From NCBI GenBank assembly GCA_036381195.1, contig DASVDH010000059.1, forward strand, positions 62,001 to 126,000: a stretch of DNA of 64,000 nt, given 5' to 3'. Shown in pieces: positions 9,109 through 16,990 of this stretch. Source of the stretch: RSA9 sp036381195 (GTDB taxonomy: Bacteria; Gemmatimonadota; Gemmatimonadetes; Longimicrobiales; RSA9). The notes under the pieces are model-generated. The model was given only the letters and a program-made list of their open reading frames with translations, was not told the origin of the DNA and made no database searches. Every line of letters begins with the position of its first letter. Within the stretch, counting starts at the first letter, position 1. The translations under genes and the position numbers were made by a program.

Positions 9109-9480
9109 CGGGTGCGGACTTTGCCGCATCCGGCGCGGCCAATTTCCTTGGCGGCCAGCCGTGCGGCGGTGCGCGGGGTGTTCGCCGCGCCCGGCGCGGC
9201 GGATCTCCTCGGACACCCGGCCGTGCGCGGATGCATGCGGACTTCGCCGCGCTCCAGCGCGGCCAATCTCCATCGCGTCCAGCCCTGCGGCGGTGCGTGC
9301 GCACCTTGCCGCGCCCAGCGCGGTGAGTTTACACGGCGGCCAGCCGTCCAGCGACCCGTGGGGACTTCCGCCGCGCCCGGCACGGCCAACCTCCACGGCG
9401 GACGAACGGTGCGGCGATGCGTGGGCATTTTCGCTGCGCCCCAGCGAGGAAAGCGCGACGCGCCGCCCACGGCGCGTGTG
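9109..9480. repeat. Degenerate ~62-bp tandem repeat, six units, each with a hairpin
   Basis: Six units align around a GCCGCGCC-C-GGCGCGGC-like core that starts at 9123, 9184, 9246, 9308, 9370 and 9433, giving periods of 61, 62, 62, 62 and 63. Most units continue into GGCCAATCTCC-like and GGCGGCCAGCCGTGCGGCG-like segments. The core is an inverted repeat in nearly every unit. Changes are compensated: unit 2 has GCC/GGC, unit 3 GCT/AGC, and unit 6 has switched to TCGCTG/CAGCGA. Because periods are not multiples of three and the frame drifts between units, a repeat protein is unlikely. The units are too divergent and lack spacers for a CRISPR array. Confidence 0.7.
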
Positions 9481-9631
9481 CCGGGAGCTCGCGCGGAGCA
9501 CTCACGGCCCGCACGCCGCACGCCGCGATCCTGCTGACCTGCGACTCCGGCGTACGGGTTGCGCGCAGTGCGAGCGAGCCCGGGCGTCGCGGTGCTCGAA
9601 CAGCGGTCCGGTTCTCGCGCGCGGCGCTTCG

Positions 9632-9647
9632 CATAATATACATTATG
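9632..9647. promoter_or_regulatory. AT-rich inverted repeat, possible operator or promoter element
   Basis: CATAAT and ATTATG arms flank ATAC. With two mismatches the symmetry extends to 10-bp arms. This is a nearly all-AT island in very GC-rich DNA. It contains -10-like hexamers on both strands, but I find no good -35 at the right distance on either. Confidence 0.35.
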
Positions 9648-9671
9648 TAAAGTTAAGGGCGCACCAGAGGT

Positions 9672-9692
9672 GGAAAACCCGGGCGGTTCTCC
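9672..9692 (-). terminator. Hairpin after plsC, possible terminator
   Basis: Read on the minus strand, GGAGAACC and GGTTTTCC pair (one G-U) around a GCCCG loop, 7 nt after the plsC stop codon at the end of the glycan operon. No long T run follows directly, so efficiency is uncertain. Confidence 0.4.
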
Positions 9693-9699
9693 ACTCCTT

Positions 9700-10371
9700 T
9701 CAGTCGATGGAGACCTGCAAGGACGCCTCGCCGCGCCGGTTCCGCGCAGCAACGGCGCGCCTGGCGTCGGCAAGGAGGTCGGCCAGGGCCGCCATGATGC
9801 GGGCGGCGGCGTGCTGGAGGTTGGCTTCGCGCTCCGCGCGGCGCATGGCCGGCCAGCGGAGCGGCTCGCCGAAGCGGATCGCGACGTCCGCGCGGCGGAG
9901 CCCGGCCGCCCAGCGCGGCCACGCGTCGTAGGAGCCGGCGATGGCCGCCGGGACGACCGGCACGCCCGCCCGCAGGATCAGGCGGACCGTGCCCAGGCGC
10001 GGGGGCTGCAGCTCGCCGTCCCAGCTCCGCTCGCCCTCGATGTAGATGCCGACGCCGTGGCCCTGCTCGAGCCGGCGGAGGGCGGTCCGGACCGCCTGCG
10101 GATCGGTCTCGAAGCGCCGGACCGGGAAGGAGTTGAGCCGGGTCATGAGCCAGCGCATGGGAGGCGATGCGAACTGCGTGCTCTTGGCCATGGTGTGCAG
10201 CGGGCGCGGGCAGAACGTCTGGATGAGGATGGGGTCGAGGACGCTCTGGTGGTTGGAGATGAGGAGAAAGGGGCCCACGCGGGGGACGTTCTCTTCCCCG
10301 CGCACGTCCATGCCGCCGACGAGGGGCCAGCCGGCGCGGGTGATGGCCTGGCAGACGCGGTACAGGATCAT
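9700..10371 (-). CDS. plsC: 1-acyl-sn-glycerol-3-phosphate acyltransferase
   Basis: 223-aa membrane-associated acyltransferase that converts lysophosphatidic acid to phosphatidic acid. The catalytic NHxxxxD motif is NHQSVLD (about residues 40-46), and the EGERSWDG block (about 112-119) matches the family's EGTRS substrate-binding motif. A hydrophobic N-terminal stretch suggests membrane association. Length is normal for PlsC. Its ATG overlaps the stop of the zinc-ribbon gene by 4 nt, and it is the last gene of the glycan/envelope operon. A related lipid A or ornithine-lipid acyltransferase role cannot be excluded. Confidence 0.85.
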   Translation of the reverse strand: MILYRVCQAITRAGWPLVGGMDVRGEENVPRVGPFLLISNHQSVLDPILIQTFCPRPLHTMAKSTQFASPPMRWLMTRLNSFPVRRFETDPQAVRTALRRLEQGHGVGIYIEGERSWDGELQPPRLGTVRLILRAGVPVVPAAIAGSYDAWPRWAAGLRRADVAIRFGEPLRWPAMRRAEREANLQHAAARIMAALADLLADARRAVAARNRRGEASLQVSID

Positions 10372-10985
10372 CGGGTGGAAACCCTCGGCTGGAACTCGAC
10401 GATCTCGCCACGGCCGGTGCGGCGGTAGAAGCGGCGGAGCGCGGTCTCGATGAGCTCCTGCCAGAGGCGCACGGAGCCCTCCCTGAAGCGGAAGGTCACG
10501 ACGGGCTCACGCCGCGGCTTGATCTGGAGCACCCCCGAGCTGGGCTGGACGGCCGCGATCTCCTCGAGCGGCCACCGGCACGGCGCGCCGGCCTCCGGGG
10601 CGAACGCCAGCGCGTGGCTGGTCAGCTCGAGCGTGCCGGCCCGGGGCGGGCCGAAGCGCTCCACGCGGCCGATGAAGAGGCGCCCGCGCCGGACCGGCGT
10701 GTAGGCAACGGCGAACCGCGCCTCCACCGGGGCTGTTCGGTACAGCGTCTCCGCGTCTCCCTCCTCGCCTTCCCCCGGCAGCCGTACCGGAGGCAGCCGG
10801 CGCACCCATTCCGCCGCCGGGTGCACGATCGGCCCGCCGCCGGCCGGCGTGGCCTCGATCTCCGCACCGCGCGCCCGCCTGAAGGTTGCCCCGCAGGCCC
10901 GGCAGGTCTCCCTGCGGCCAGTCGGGCGGATGGACTCCTCCGCACCGCACAGCGGGCACGCCCAAAGGAGGTCACGGATCGCCAT
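10368..10985 (-). CDS. Zinc-ribbon protein of unknown function
   Basis: 205 aa. The N-terminus carries two CxxC pairs (Cys10/Cys13 in ACPLCGA, Cys28/Cys31 in CRACGA), a likely zinc ribbon. The C-terminal half, from about residue 100, has alternating strands ending in a helix (LWQELIETALRRFYRR) that resembles a PH/GRAM-type fold, but I recognise this only by eye. It sits between a polyprenyl-phosphate sugar transferase (6 nt gap) and plsC (4-nt overlap), so it is co-translated with lipid enzymes. No signal peptide or membrane segment is evident. Function is unknown. Confidence 0.65.
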   Translation of the reverse strand: MAIRDLLWACPLCGAEESIRPTGRRETCRACGATFRRARGAEIEATPAGGGPIVHPAAEWVRRLPPVRLPGEGEEGDAETLYRTAPVEARFAVAYTPVRRGRLFIGRVERFGPPRAGTLELTSHALAFAPEAGAPCRWPLEEIAAVQPSSGVLQIKPRREPVVTFRFREGSVRLWQELIETALRRFYRRTGRGEIVEFQPRVSTR

Positions 10986-10991
10986 CGTGTC

Positions 10992-11729
10992 TCACAAGCG
11001 CCCGAACAGGTCCAGCAATCTCAGTTTCCAGACCTTCCAAACGGCCTCCCAGATGATCCGCTTGGACATCTTCGACTCGCCGAGCGTGCGGTCGACGAAG
11101 ACGATCGGGATCTCGCCGATCCGGAAGCCGCGCTTCCAGGCGCGCAGACTCATCTCGATCTGGAACGCGTAGCCCTCGGACTCGACGCGGTCTAGGTCGA
11201 TGGCACGCAAAACGGCGCTACGGAAGCACTTGTATCCTCCCGTCGCATCCGCCACGGGAAGTCCCGTCACCACCCGTGCGTAGACGTTCGCGAAGTACGA
11301 GAGGAGCAGCCGGCCGATGGGCCAGTTGATGACGGTGACGCGGCCGTGGAGATACCGGGAGCCGAGCACCACGTCGCAGTCCTGGATCGCCTCGAGGAAC
11401 TGGGGCAGGTGCGCCGGGTCGTGCGAGAAATCCGCGTCCATCTCGAAGAGGTACTCGTAGCCCCGTTCGAGTCCCCAGCGGAACCCCTCCAGGTAGGCCG
11501 TCCCTAGACCCAGCTTCCCCGGCCGATGGAGCACGTGCACCCGCGGCTCGGAGGCCGCGAGCTCGTCCGCGACCTGCCCGGTGCCGTCGGGCGACGCGTC
11601 GTCGATCACCAGGACATCGAGCCGCGGATCCTGCGCCAGCACCATGGGGATCAGGCGAGGCAGGTTGTCCCGCTCGTTGTAGGTCGGGATGATGACCAGT
11701 CCGCGGTCGTCGGCGTGTTCGTGTGTCAC
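10992..11729 (-). CDS. Polyprenol-phosphate sugar transferase (DPM1-like GT2)
   Basis: 245-aa family-2 glycosyltransferase resembling soluble dolichol/polyprenol-phosphate mannose synthase: it would load a sugar from a nucleotide donor onto a lipid phosphate at the inner face of the membrane. Motifs are IIPTYNERDNL near the N-terminus, VIDDASPDGTG, and the metal-binding DAD in FEMDADFSHDP, followed by GSRYLHG and a C-terminal SKMSKRIIWEAVWKVWKLR block typical of this group. No C-terminal membrane segments are seen. GTG 11729 is chosen because it overlaps the upstream stop in a GTGA arrangement. A flippase-like gene directly upstream fits export of the lipid-linked sugar. Confidence 0.83.
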   Translation of the reverse strand: MTHEHADDRGLVIIPTYNERDNLPRLIPMVLAQDPRLDVLVIDDASPDGTGQVADELAASEPRVHVLHRPGKLGLGTAYLEGFRWGLERGYEYLFEMDADFSHDPAHLPQFLEAIQDCDVVLGSRYLHGRVTVINWPIGRLLLSYFANVYARVVTGLPVADATGGYKCFRSAVLRAIDLDRVESEGYAFQIEMSLRAWKRGFRIGEIPIVFVDRTLGESKMSKRIIWEAVWKVWKLRLLDLFGRL

Positions 11730-12691
11730 GATGCTTCCGGCATGGGGTTCCGACGGGGCGCCGCCGTCCGGTCGCGAAGCAGCGGCAGGGCGAGCAGCGG
11801 AAGCAGCTCGACGGCGGTGAACCACACGCGGGACGCGAGGGCCACCACGACGGCTGCGGGCGCCGGCATGACCTGCGCGAGGAGGACGCCCATGACGCCT
11901 TCGCGGACGCCGATGCCGGCGGGCGCGAACAGCGCGATGTAGCCACCCAGGTAGGATGCCGCGACGGTTCCTGCAACGTAACGGCCATGGGCAGCGGCAT
12001 CTGGTTCGAACGACCTCACGAAGAGGATGAACGCGCCGCCCAGGACGACCCAGGTCAGGCCGTAGGCCAGGGCCCAGCGCGCCGCGGCGGCCGGCCGGAT
12101 GCGCCCGGCGAGATCGACGAGCGGCGCGAGGCGCGGCAGCCGGTTCCGGAGCGCGCTCGCGAGCCGCTTCCCTGCCCGGCTCCGCGCGACGAGCAGCGCG
12201 CCCAGCACAATGCCCACGCCCGAGGCCGCCGCGGCGGCCGCGCGCCCCGTGGGCAGCACGACGGCCAAGAAGACGGCGCCGGTGACCAGGAAGGCGATCT
12301 GGCCCAGCACCGCGGCGGCCGTGGCGCCGACCGGGGGCAGGCCCGCGCGGTGCGAGAGCATCGCCGTGCCCGCGACCTGCCAGAACTTGCCGGGGACGTA
12401 CCGGCCGAGACTGGCCAGGAAATACACCCGGATGGCCGTGCGGACGGACGGCCGCCCGACGTCCAGGTCCGCCATCACCGAGCGCCACAGGAGAGCGTGC
12501 GCCAAATAGACGACGAGGAGCACGGCGGCGGATGCGGCCAGGGGGCCGGCCGCGGGCTGCCAGTCCGACGCGCGCAGTGCTTCCAGCTCCTCCAGCCGGA
12601 CGCCCACCATCCGGAACAGCGCCCACGTCACCACGACGACCGCGAGCGCCTGGGCCAGCTTCGGCAGGACGCGCCGGTGTCCGGCCTTCAT
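11726..12691 (-). CDS. Flippase-like membrane protein (LPG synthase TM family)
   Basis: 321-aa integral membrane protein with about seven or eight hydrophobic segments. It has the family's LGRYVPGKFWQVAG block (about residue 95) and GIGVREGVMGVLLAQ block (about 265) of the lysylphosphatidylglycerol synthase transmembrane/UPF0104 family. No aminoacyl-transferase domain is attached, so it is the stand-alone form often found beside glycosyltransferases and thought to move lipid-linked intermediates. ATGA overlap with the methyltransferase upstream and GTGA overlap with the sugar transferase downstream. Confidence 0.78.
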   Translation of the reverse strand: MKAGHRRVLPKLAQALAVVVVTWALFRMVGVRLEELEALRASDWQPAAGPLAASAAVLLVVYLAHALLWRSVMADLDVGRPSVRTAIRVYFLASLGRYVPGKFWQVAGTAMLSHRAGLPPVGATAAAVLGQIAFLVTGAVFLAVVLPTGRAAAAAASGVGIVLGALLVARSRAGKRLASALRNRLPRLAPLVDLAGRIRPAAAARWALAYGLTWVVLGGAFILFVRSFEPDAAAHGRYVAGTVAASYLGGYIALFAPAGIGVREGVMGVLLAQVMPAPAAVVVALASRVWFTAVELLPLLALPLLRDRTAAPRRNPMPEAS

Positions 12692-13410
12692 GATGCCGGG
12701 GCCGGCCGGAGCGCCACGATCCCGATCCGGCGCCGAAGCAGCGGGACCCGGCGCGCAAGGACGCGCTCGAAGGCGCTCAGGATGGGGACGTGGGAAGGAA
12801 GGAAGGCCACCCGTTCGACCTGGAAGCCCGCCCGCCGCAGTGCGGCCGCGAGCTCTCCCGCGGGCCGCAGCCCGATGTGCGAGGGGTCGGGTCGCAGCAG
12901 CCGGCTTTCGCGCAGCCGCTCGAAGATGTGGGTGGGGGACGGCGTGTACACCACCAACGTCCCGCCAGGCCGCAGCACGCGCCCGGCTTCGCCCAGGACG
13001 GCGGCGAGCGTGCGGTCATCCAGGTGCTCGGTCACGTCGGCCGCCAGGACGAGGTCCATGCTGCGGTCGGCCAGGGGCAGACGCACACCGTCCGCCCGCG
13101 CGAACCAGGCGTGGCGCACGCCCTCGCCCTCGGCCACGCGCCGCGCGGCGGGAAGGGCCGCGGGCGCGGGGTCCACGCCGAGGGCGCGGGCGCCGCGTCG
13201 TGCGCATTCGATCGTGAACGTCCCCATCCCGCAGCCGATGTCCACGACGCGCCGGCCCTCGAGGCGCGGCAGCAGCGACAACACGTTCGCGATCCGACGC
13301 CGCGCGAAGCGGGACCGCCGCGTGTACCGCCGTGCGAGGTCCGCGTAGTACGCGTCGTCGTAATGCTCCGCGACGTCGTACGCGCTGGGAGCAGGGCCGC
13401 CGACCCTCAC
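12688..13410 (-). CDS. SAM-dependent methyltransferase
   Basis: 240-aa class I methyltransferase. Motif I is VVDIGCGMGTFTIECARRG (about residue 53), with an acidic residue after strand 2 (ALGVDPAP), motif II-like MDLVLAADVTEHLDD and a motif III region VLRPGGTLVVYTPSP. This is the Methyltransf_11/UbiE-like pattern common in glycan clusters. The substrate is probably a sugar or lipid-linked sugar, judging only from neighbours. The GTG start overlaps the upstream stop (GTGA); the longer open frame upstream is a by-product of the gene before it. An internal start near the AYDVAEHYDDAYY segment is also possible. Confidence 0.8.
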   Translation of the reverse strand: MRVGGPAPSAYDVAEHYDDAYYADLARRYTRRSRFARRRIANVLSLLPRLEGRRVVDIGCGMGTFTIECARRGARALGVDPAPAALPAARRVAEGEGVRHAWFARADGVRLPLADRSMDLVLAADVTEHLDDRTLAAVLGEAGRVLRPGGTLVVYTPSPTHIFERLRESRLLRPDPSHIGLRPAGELAAALRRAGFQVERVAFLPSHVPILSAFERVLARRVPLLRRRIGIVALRPAPAS

Positions 13411-15884
13411 GCGCCGCCACCTCCGCGCCGGGCCCGCAGCGCGCCGCCGGCCGCGACGCCCAGGAGCAGCACCAGCGTCGCGAGCGATGCGAACGCCGAT
13501 GCCCGGAGCACGTCCGAGCGGTACTCGAACCGCACCTCGTGCGCGCCCGCCGGCACCGGCACGGCGCGGAACGTGTAGTTCGCCCGCAGGACCGGCGCGG
13601 GCTCGCCGTCCACGGCCGCCTTCCACGCCGGGAAGTAGTTCTCCGAGACCACGAGCAGCGCCGGCCGGTCGGTCGTCACACGCAGCGTGTAGCGGTCCAC
13701 TTCCCTGTCCAGCCATTCGACCGTCCCGACCGGATCCGGCTCCAGCGCGATGCCCGCCGGGAGCGGCTCCGGAAGCAGCGCGGTGCGGCGCAGGTCGAGC
13801 ATCGAGTCTGTCAGGATTCGCACCACGGCCAGCTCGTCCGGGACGACCTCCACGGCGCCGACCAGGAACGCCCGCGGGAATGCCGACTCGTTGCGGTAGA
13901 CCGCTGCTTGAGGATCGCGGTAGACCTCCGTGAGGCCCGCCACGCCCTCCAGCGGCCGCGGGCTGAGCAGGTATCGGGTGTTGGTGAGGTCCAGCAGCCG
14001 CTGGCTGAAGTTGCGCAGCCCTTCCCCGCCGATCAGCGTCCGGTACCGGCCCATCTCGTTGCCGTGATGCCCGCCGAGTTGCTCGAGGCCGTGGATGGCC
14101 AGCGTGTTCGGGGAGCCGCCGTGCCAACCGAGGCGCATGCCAGGGCCGATATCGACCACACGGAACGGGTCGGTCCTGGCCTGCTCGGCCTGGAGGAACC
14201 GGATCGCGCCATCCGGCCTCGCGAACGTCGGGTCCAGCATCTGGTTCACCAGGACCGTGCCCCGGATGAAATCCCGGTCCACGCGGTAGAGGTCGAGCGC
14301 CGCGAGCACTGCGAGGAGCACCACCGCGCCGCGCCCGCTGAGGAGGTCGCGGGAGGCCAGCTCCCATGCTCCCGCCACGGCGCCGGCCAGCGCGAACGCC
14401 AGCCAGAAGCCGCTCCGGATCGCCGGCAGGTTCGCCTGGAACGCCGCCGCCTTGTCCGGCGCCATGTCGGGATAGATCACCGCGCGCCAGAAGCCGGTCA
14501 CCACGCCGGCGGATTCCAGCAGCGCGAGGGCCCCCAGCGCTGCGACGGCGATCCAGAGGGCACGCTGCGCGGCCTTGCGATCCTCCGGCGCACCCCGGCA
14601 CCAGTCCAGGAGCCGCTGGAGCCCCATGGCGCCCAGCGTCGCCACGCTCAACCCGACCAGGAAGATGATCATGGACGGCGCGCGGAACAGCTTCACGCCC
14701 GGGATGAGGTAGAACAGCCTGAATGCCGGTGTGGTGGCGCCCAGGGCATACAGAAGCGACGCGCCTCCGAGGGCGAGGAAGAACCAGGCCCGGGCCTCCC
14801 GCCGCCGCACGAACGCGAGCGGGATGAGCAGGAGCGGGACGAGGCCCGCGTACTCGTGGTTCAGCTTGAAGACGTTGCGGCCCCAGTAGGTGTCGCCCGC
14901 CGACGCCTCAGTGGGTACGTTCGCGCCCACGAACTCGGGCACCACCATGGCCATGGCCTCTTCCGGGTGCATGGACCACTGGGTGGAGTACTCGTACGCG
15001 GTCTGCGCATCGGCCTGCACCGTCCTCTCGGCCCTGTGGGACCACTCGCGCAGGTAGAGCAGCGGCGGCACGAACTGCACGGCTGCGGCGGCCACGCCCA
15101 GGACGCCCGCGAGGGCGAACAGGCCGAACAGGCGGGCGGCTCCAGCGGCGCTCCTCTCCGCGCGCCAGAGCTGCACGAGCCGGAAGAGGAAGTAGGCCGT
15201 GATCCCCCACACGGTGAAGTAGGCGGCCTGCATGTGGGACGTGAACATGATGAGCGCGACCCCGAGGGCGAAGAACGCGAAGTCGTGGAGCCGCCGGTGC
15301 CGGACCGCGCGTTCCGTCAGCCAGAAGGCGAGGGGCGCGAGTGCGGACACGAAGAGCTTGCCGTCCCCGCCCGGGTAAATGAGGCTGACGAGGTCCGCGC
15401 CCATCATGTAGACGAGGCCGCCGAAGAAGGCGGGGCCGCGGCGCAGCCCGAGCCCGCGGCGCAGCCAGAGGAAGCAGAAGATGCCGGCGAGGAAGACGTG
15501 CAGGATCATCTTCCAGCCCCAGAACTCGCGCGTATCGAGCAGGAAGAGCGCCAGCGTGGGAGGGTAGAAAATGTCGCCGTGCATCCCCTCGACGAACGGG
15601 ATCCCGCCGAAGAGGAGCGGATCCCAGAGCGGGAAGCGCCCGAGGCTCCGCACGGCCTCCCTGTAGAAGTCGCGGGCGAAGTAGCTCAGCCAGGTCGTGT
15701 CCTGCCCCAGGAGGCCGGCCGGGCCGAACACGAACTCGCGGAACAGCAGGACCGCCGCGAGGGCGTACGCGGCGGCGGGCAGCCACGCCGGGATCCGCTC
15801 CTCGGCTCCTCCCTGCGCGCTGGGCCGCGCTGCCGCGGCGGCCGGGCGGGTCTTCGCAGCTCGTGTCCGGGGCACGCGCCTCAC
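13407..15884 (-). CDS. YfhO-like multi-pass membrane protein
   Basis: 825-aa integral membrane protein with an Ala/Pro/Arg-rich cytoplasmic N-terminus, then a dozen or so hydrophobic segments and a C-terminal periplasmic beta-rich domain. Features of the YfhO/GT-C-like family are visible: SYFARDFYREAVRSLGRFPLWDPLLFGGIPF (first loop, given in parts) with the WDP and GGIPF blocks, a late NTRYLLSPRPL block, and YFPAWKAAVDGEPAPV near the end, followed by a last membrane segment. YfhO-type proteins are linked to glycosylation of lipoteichoic acid or other surface polymers using lipid-linked donors. The GTG start overlaps the glycosyltransferase stop by 4 nt. Confidence 0.78.
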   Translation of the reverse strand: MRRVPRTRAAKTRPAAAAARPSAQGGAEERIPAWLPAAAYALAAVLLFREFVFGPAGLLGQDTTWLSYFARDFYREAVRSLGRFPLWDPLLFGGIPFVEGMHGDIFYPPTLALFLLDTREFWGWKMILHVFLAGIFCFLWLRRGLGLRRGPAFFGGLVYMMGADLVSLIYPGGDGKLFVSALAPLAFWLTERAVRHRRLHDFAFFALGVALIMFTSHMQAAYFTVWGITAYFLFRLVQLWRAERSAAGAARLFGLFALAGVLGVAAAAVQFVPPLLYLREWSHRAERTVQADAQTAYEYSTQWSMHPEEAMAMVVPEFVGANVPTEASAGDTYWGRNVFKLNHEYAGLVPLLLIPLAFVRRREARAWFFLALGGASLLYALGATTPAFRLFYLIPGVKLFRAPSMIIFLVGLSVATLGAMGLQRLLDWCRGAPEDRKAAQRALWIAVAALGALALLESAGVVTGFWRAVIYPDMAPDKAAAFQANLPAIRSGFWLAFALAGAVAGAWELASRDLLSGRGAVVLLAVLAALDLYRVDRDFIRGTVLVNQMLDPTFARPDGAIRFLQAEQARTDPFRVVDIGPGMRLGWHGGSPNTLAIHGLEQLGGHHGNEMGRYRTLIGGEGLRNFSQRLLDLTNTRYLLSPRPLEGVAGLTEVYRDPQAAVYRNESAFPRAFLVGAVEVVPDELAVVRILTDSMLDLRRTALLPEPLPAGIALEPDPVGTVEWLDREVDRYTLRVTTDRPALLVVSENYFPAWKAAVDGEPAPVLRANYTFRAVPVPAGAHEVRFEYRSDVLRASAFASLATLVLLLGVAAGGALRARRGGGGA

Positions 15885-16990
15885 CTCGTTTCGCTCAGTA
15901 GGGTCTGGTAGATCTCCCGATGCCGGCGGGCGAGCCGCTCGAGGCTCCACCGCTCCACCACTCGCCTCCTGGCCCGGGCTCCCATCTCCGCGAGATCCTG
16001 CCGCGCGAGGAGGGTGGCGACGCGGGCGGCGAGGTCGCCGGGGTCGGCCGGCTCGAACAGCGTGCCCACCTCCTCGTCGACGATCTCCGGCAGCCCGCCG
16101 ACCCGCGAGGCGGCGACCGGCCGGCCGCAGCTCATGGCCTCGAGCGCGGCCACGCTGGTGGCCTCCATGAGGGACGGGAACACCGCCACTTCCGCCTCGG
16201 CGAGCAGCGCGGGCATCTCGGTGTTGGGCCGCGCGCCCAGGAAGCGGATGGCGTCCCCGACGCCCAGCTCGCGCGCCAGAGCTTCGAGCCGCGGCCGCTC
16301 CGGGCCGTCGCCGACGATGAGGGCCTCGACGTCCAACTCGCGGCGCAGCAACGGCATCGCGCGGATGAAGTACTCTACCCCGTTCTTGGGGAAAAGGCGC
16401 CGGGGCACGATCAGCCGGCGCCGCCCGTTCCCCGCCGCGGGCCGCCCCGCGGGAGGCCGGAAGAGCTCCGTATCCACGCCGTTCGTCAGCGCCTCGGCGC
16501 GCGGATGCGGGTACAGCCCGAGGGCGACGTCGCGGATCTCCTCGCTCGCGGCCAGCAGCCAGTCCGCCGCCCGGATGATCCGGCGCAGGATCGGCCGCCA
16601 GAGCGGCCGCTGCGCGAGCCGCAGGAAGTGCGAGGTGTGCAGCGTCAGCACCATCGGCCGGCCGAGCCGCGCGGCCGCGAGCATCGCGGGAGGCGCCGAC
16701 GCGAACGTCTGCGCGTGCAGGACGTCCGCGTCCCGGGCCAGCGGGAGATAGGTCGGGATGGAGGCGAGCGTGTGCGCGATCCAGCCGGCCGGCGTCTTGC
16801 CGGGGAACCAGGTCCGGATCACCTCGACGCCGTCCATGACCTCCCGCCGGGGCGACTCCGGCTTCGAGCGCGACGTGACCATGGTGACCCGGTCCCCGAG
16901 GCGGACCAGCTCCCGGCACAGGTAGTAGGCGTGGCTCTCCAGTCCGCCGACCTCGGGCGGGAAGTAGATGCACTGCTGGAGGACCCTCAC
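15881..16990 (-). CDS. Family 4 glycosyltransferase
   Basis: 369-aa GT-B glycosyltransferase (group 1). The N-terminal domain starts with VLQQCIYFPPEVGGLESH, the acceptor-side glycine loop. The C-terminal domain has TNGVDTELFRP, the RRLFPKNGVEYFI block, the donor-site motif SLMEATSVAALEAMSCGRPV with the E-x7-E pair, and GGLPEIV. It likely adds a sugar to a lipid-linked or surface glycan. GTG 16990 overlaps the wecB stop (GTGA). It belongs to the glycan operon; donor and acceptor cannot be read from sequence. Confidence 0.85.
   Translation of the reverse strand: MRVLQQCIYFPPEVGGLESHAYYLCRELVRLGDRVTMVTSRSKPESPRREVMDGVEVIRTWFPGKTPAGWIAHTLASIPTYLPLARDADVLHAQTFASAPPAMLAAARLGRPMVLTLHTSHFLRLAQRPLWRPILRRIIRAADWLLAASEEIRDVALGLYPHPRAEALTNGVDTELFRPPAGRPAAGNGRRRLIVPRRLFPKNGVEYFIRAMPLLRRELDVEALIVGDGPERPRLEALARELGVGDAIRFLGARPNTEMPALLAEAEVAVFPSLMEATSVAALEAMSCGRPVAASRVGGLPEIVDEEVGTLFEPADPGDLAARVATLLARQDLAEMGARARRRVVERWSLERLARRHREIYQTLLSETR

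Larger units (their letters stand above)
8466..9699. other. 1.2-kb region with no convincing gene
   Basis: Between the TPR gene and plsC several open frames exist on both strands, but all are rich in Arg, Ala, Pro and Gly, lack a supported start and match no family I recognise. Instead the stretch holds GC-rich hairpins just after the TPR stop, a perfect hairpin with a TTAT loop at 8935-8959, a degenerate ~62-bp tandem repeat at about 9109-9480, and an AT-rich inverted repeat at 9632-9647. It is by far the largest non-coding interval here. It may carry a non-coding RNA, a decayed gene or protein-binding DNA. Confidence 0.6.

Noticed and set aside
9109..9480. CRISPR array
   Set aside because: No identical repeats separated by unique spacers; whole units are similar but diverged, and no cas genes are present.
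9086..9931. Open frames across the tandem repeat on both strands that seem to encode peptide repeats (EIGRAG-like)
   Set aside because: Repeat spacing of 61-63 nt shifts frame between units, and none has a supported start or known family.
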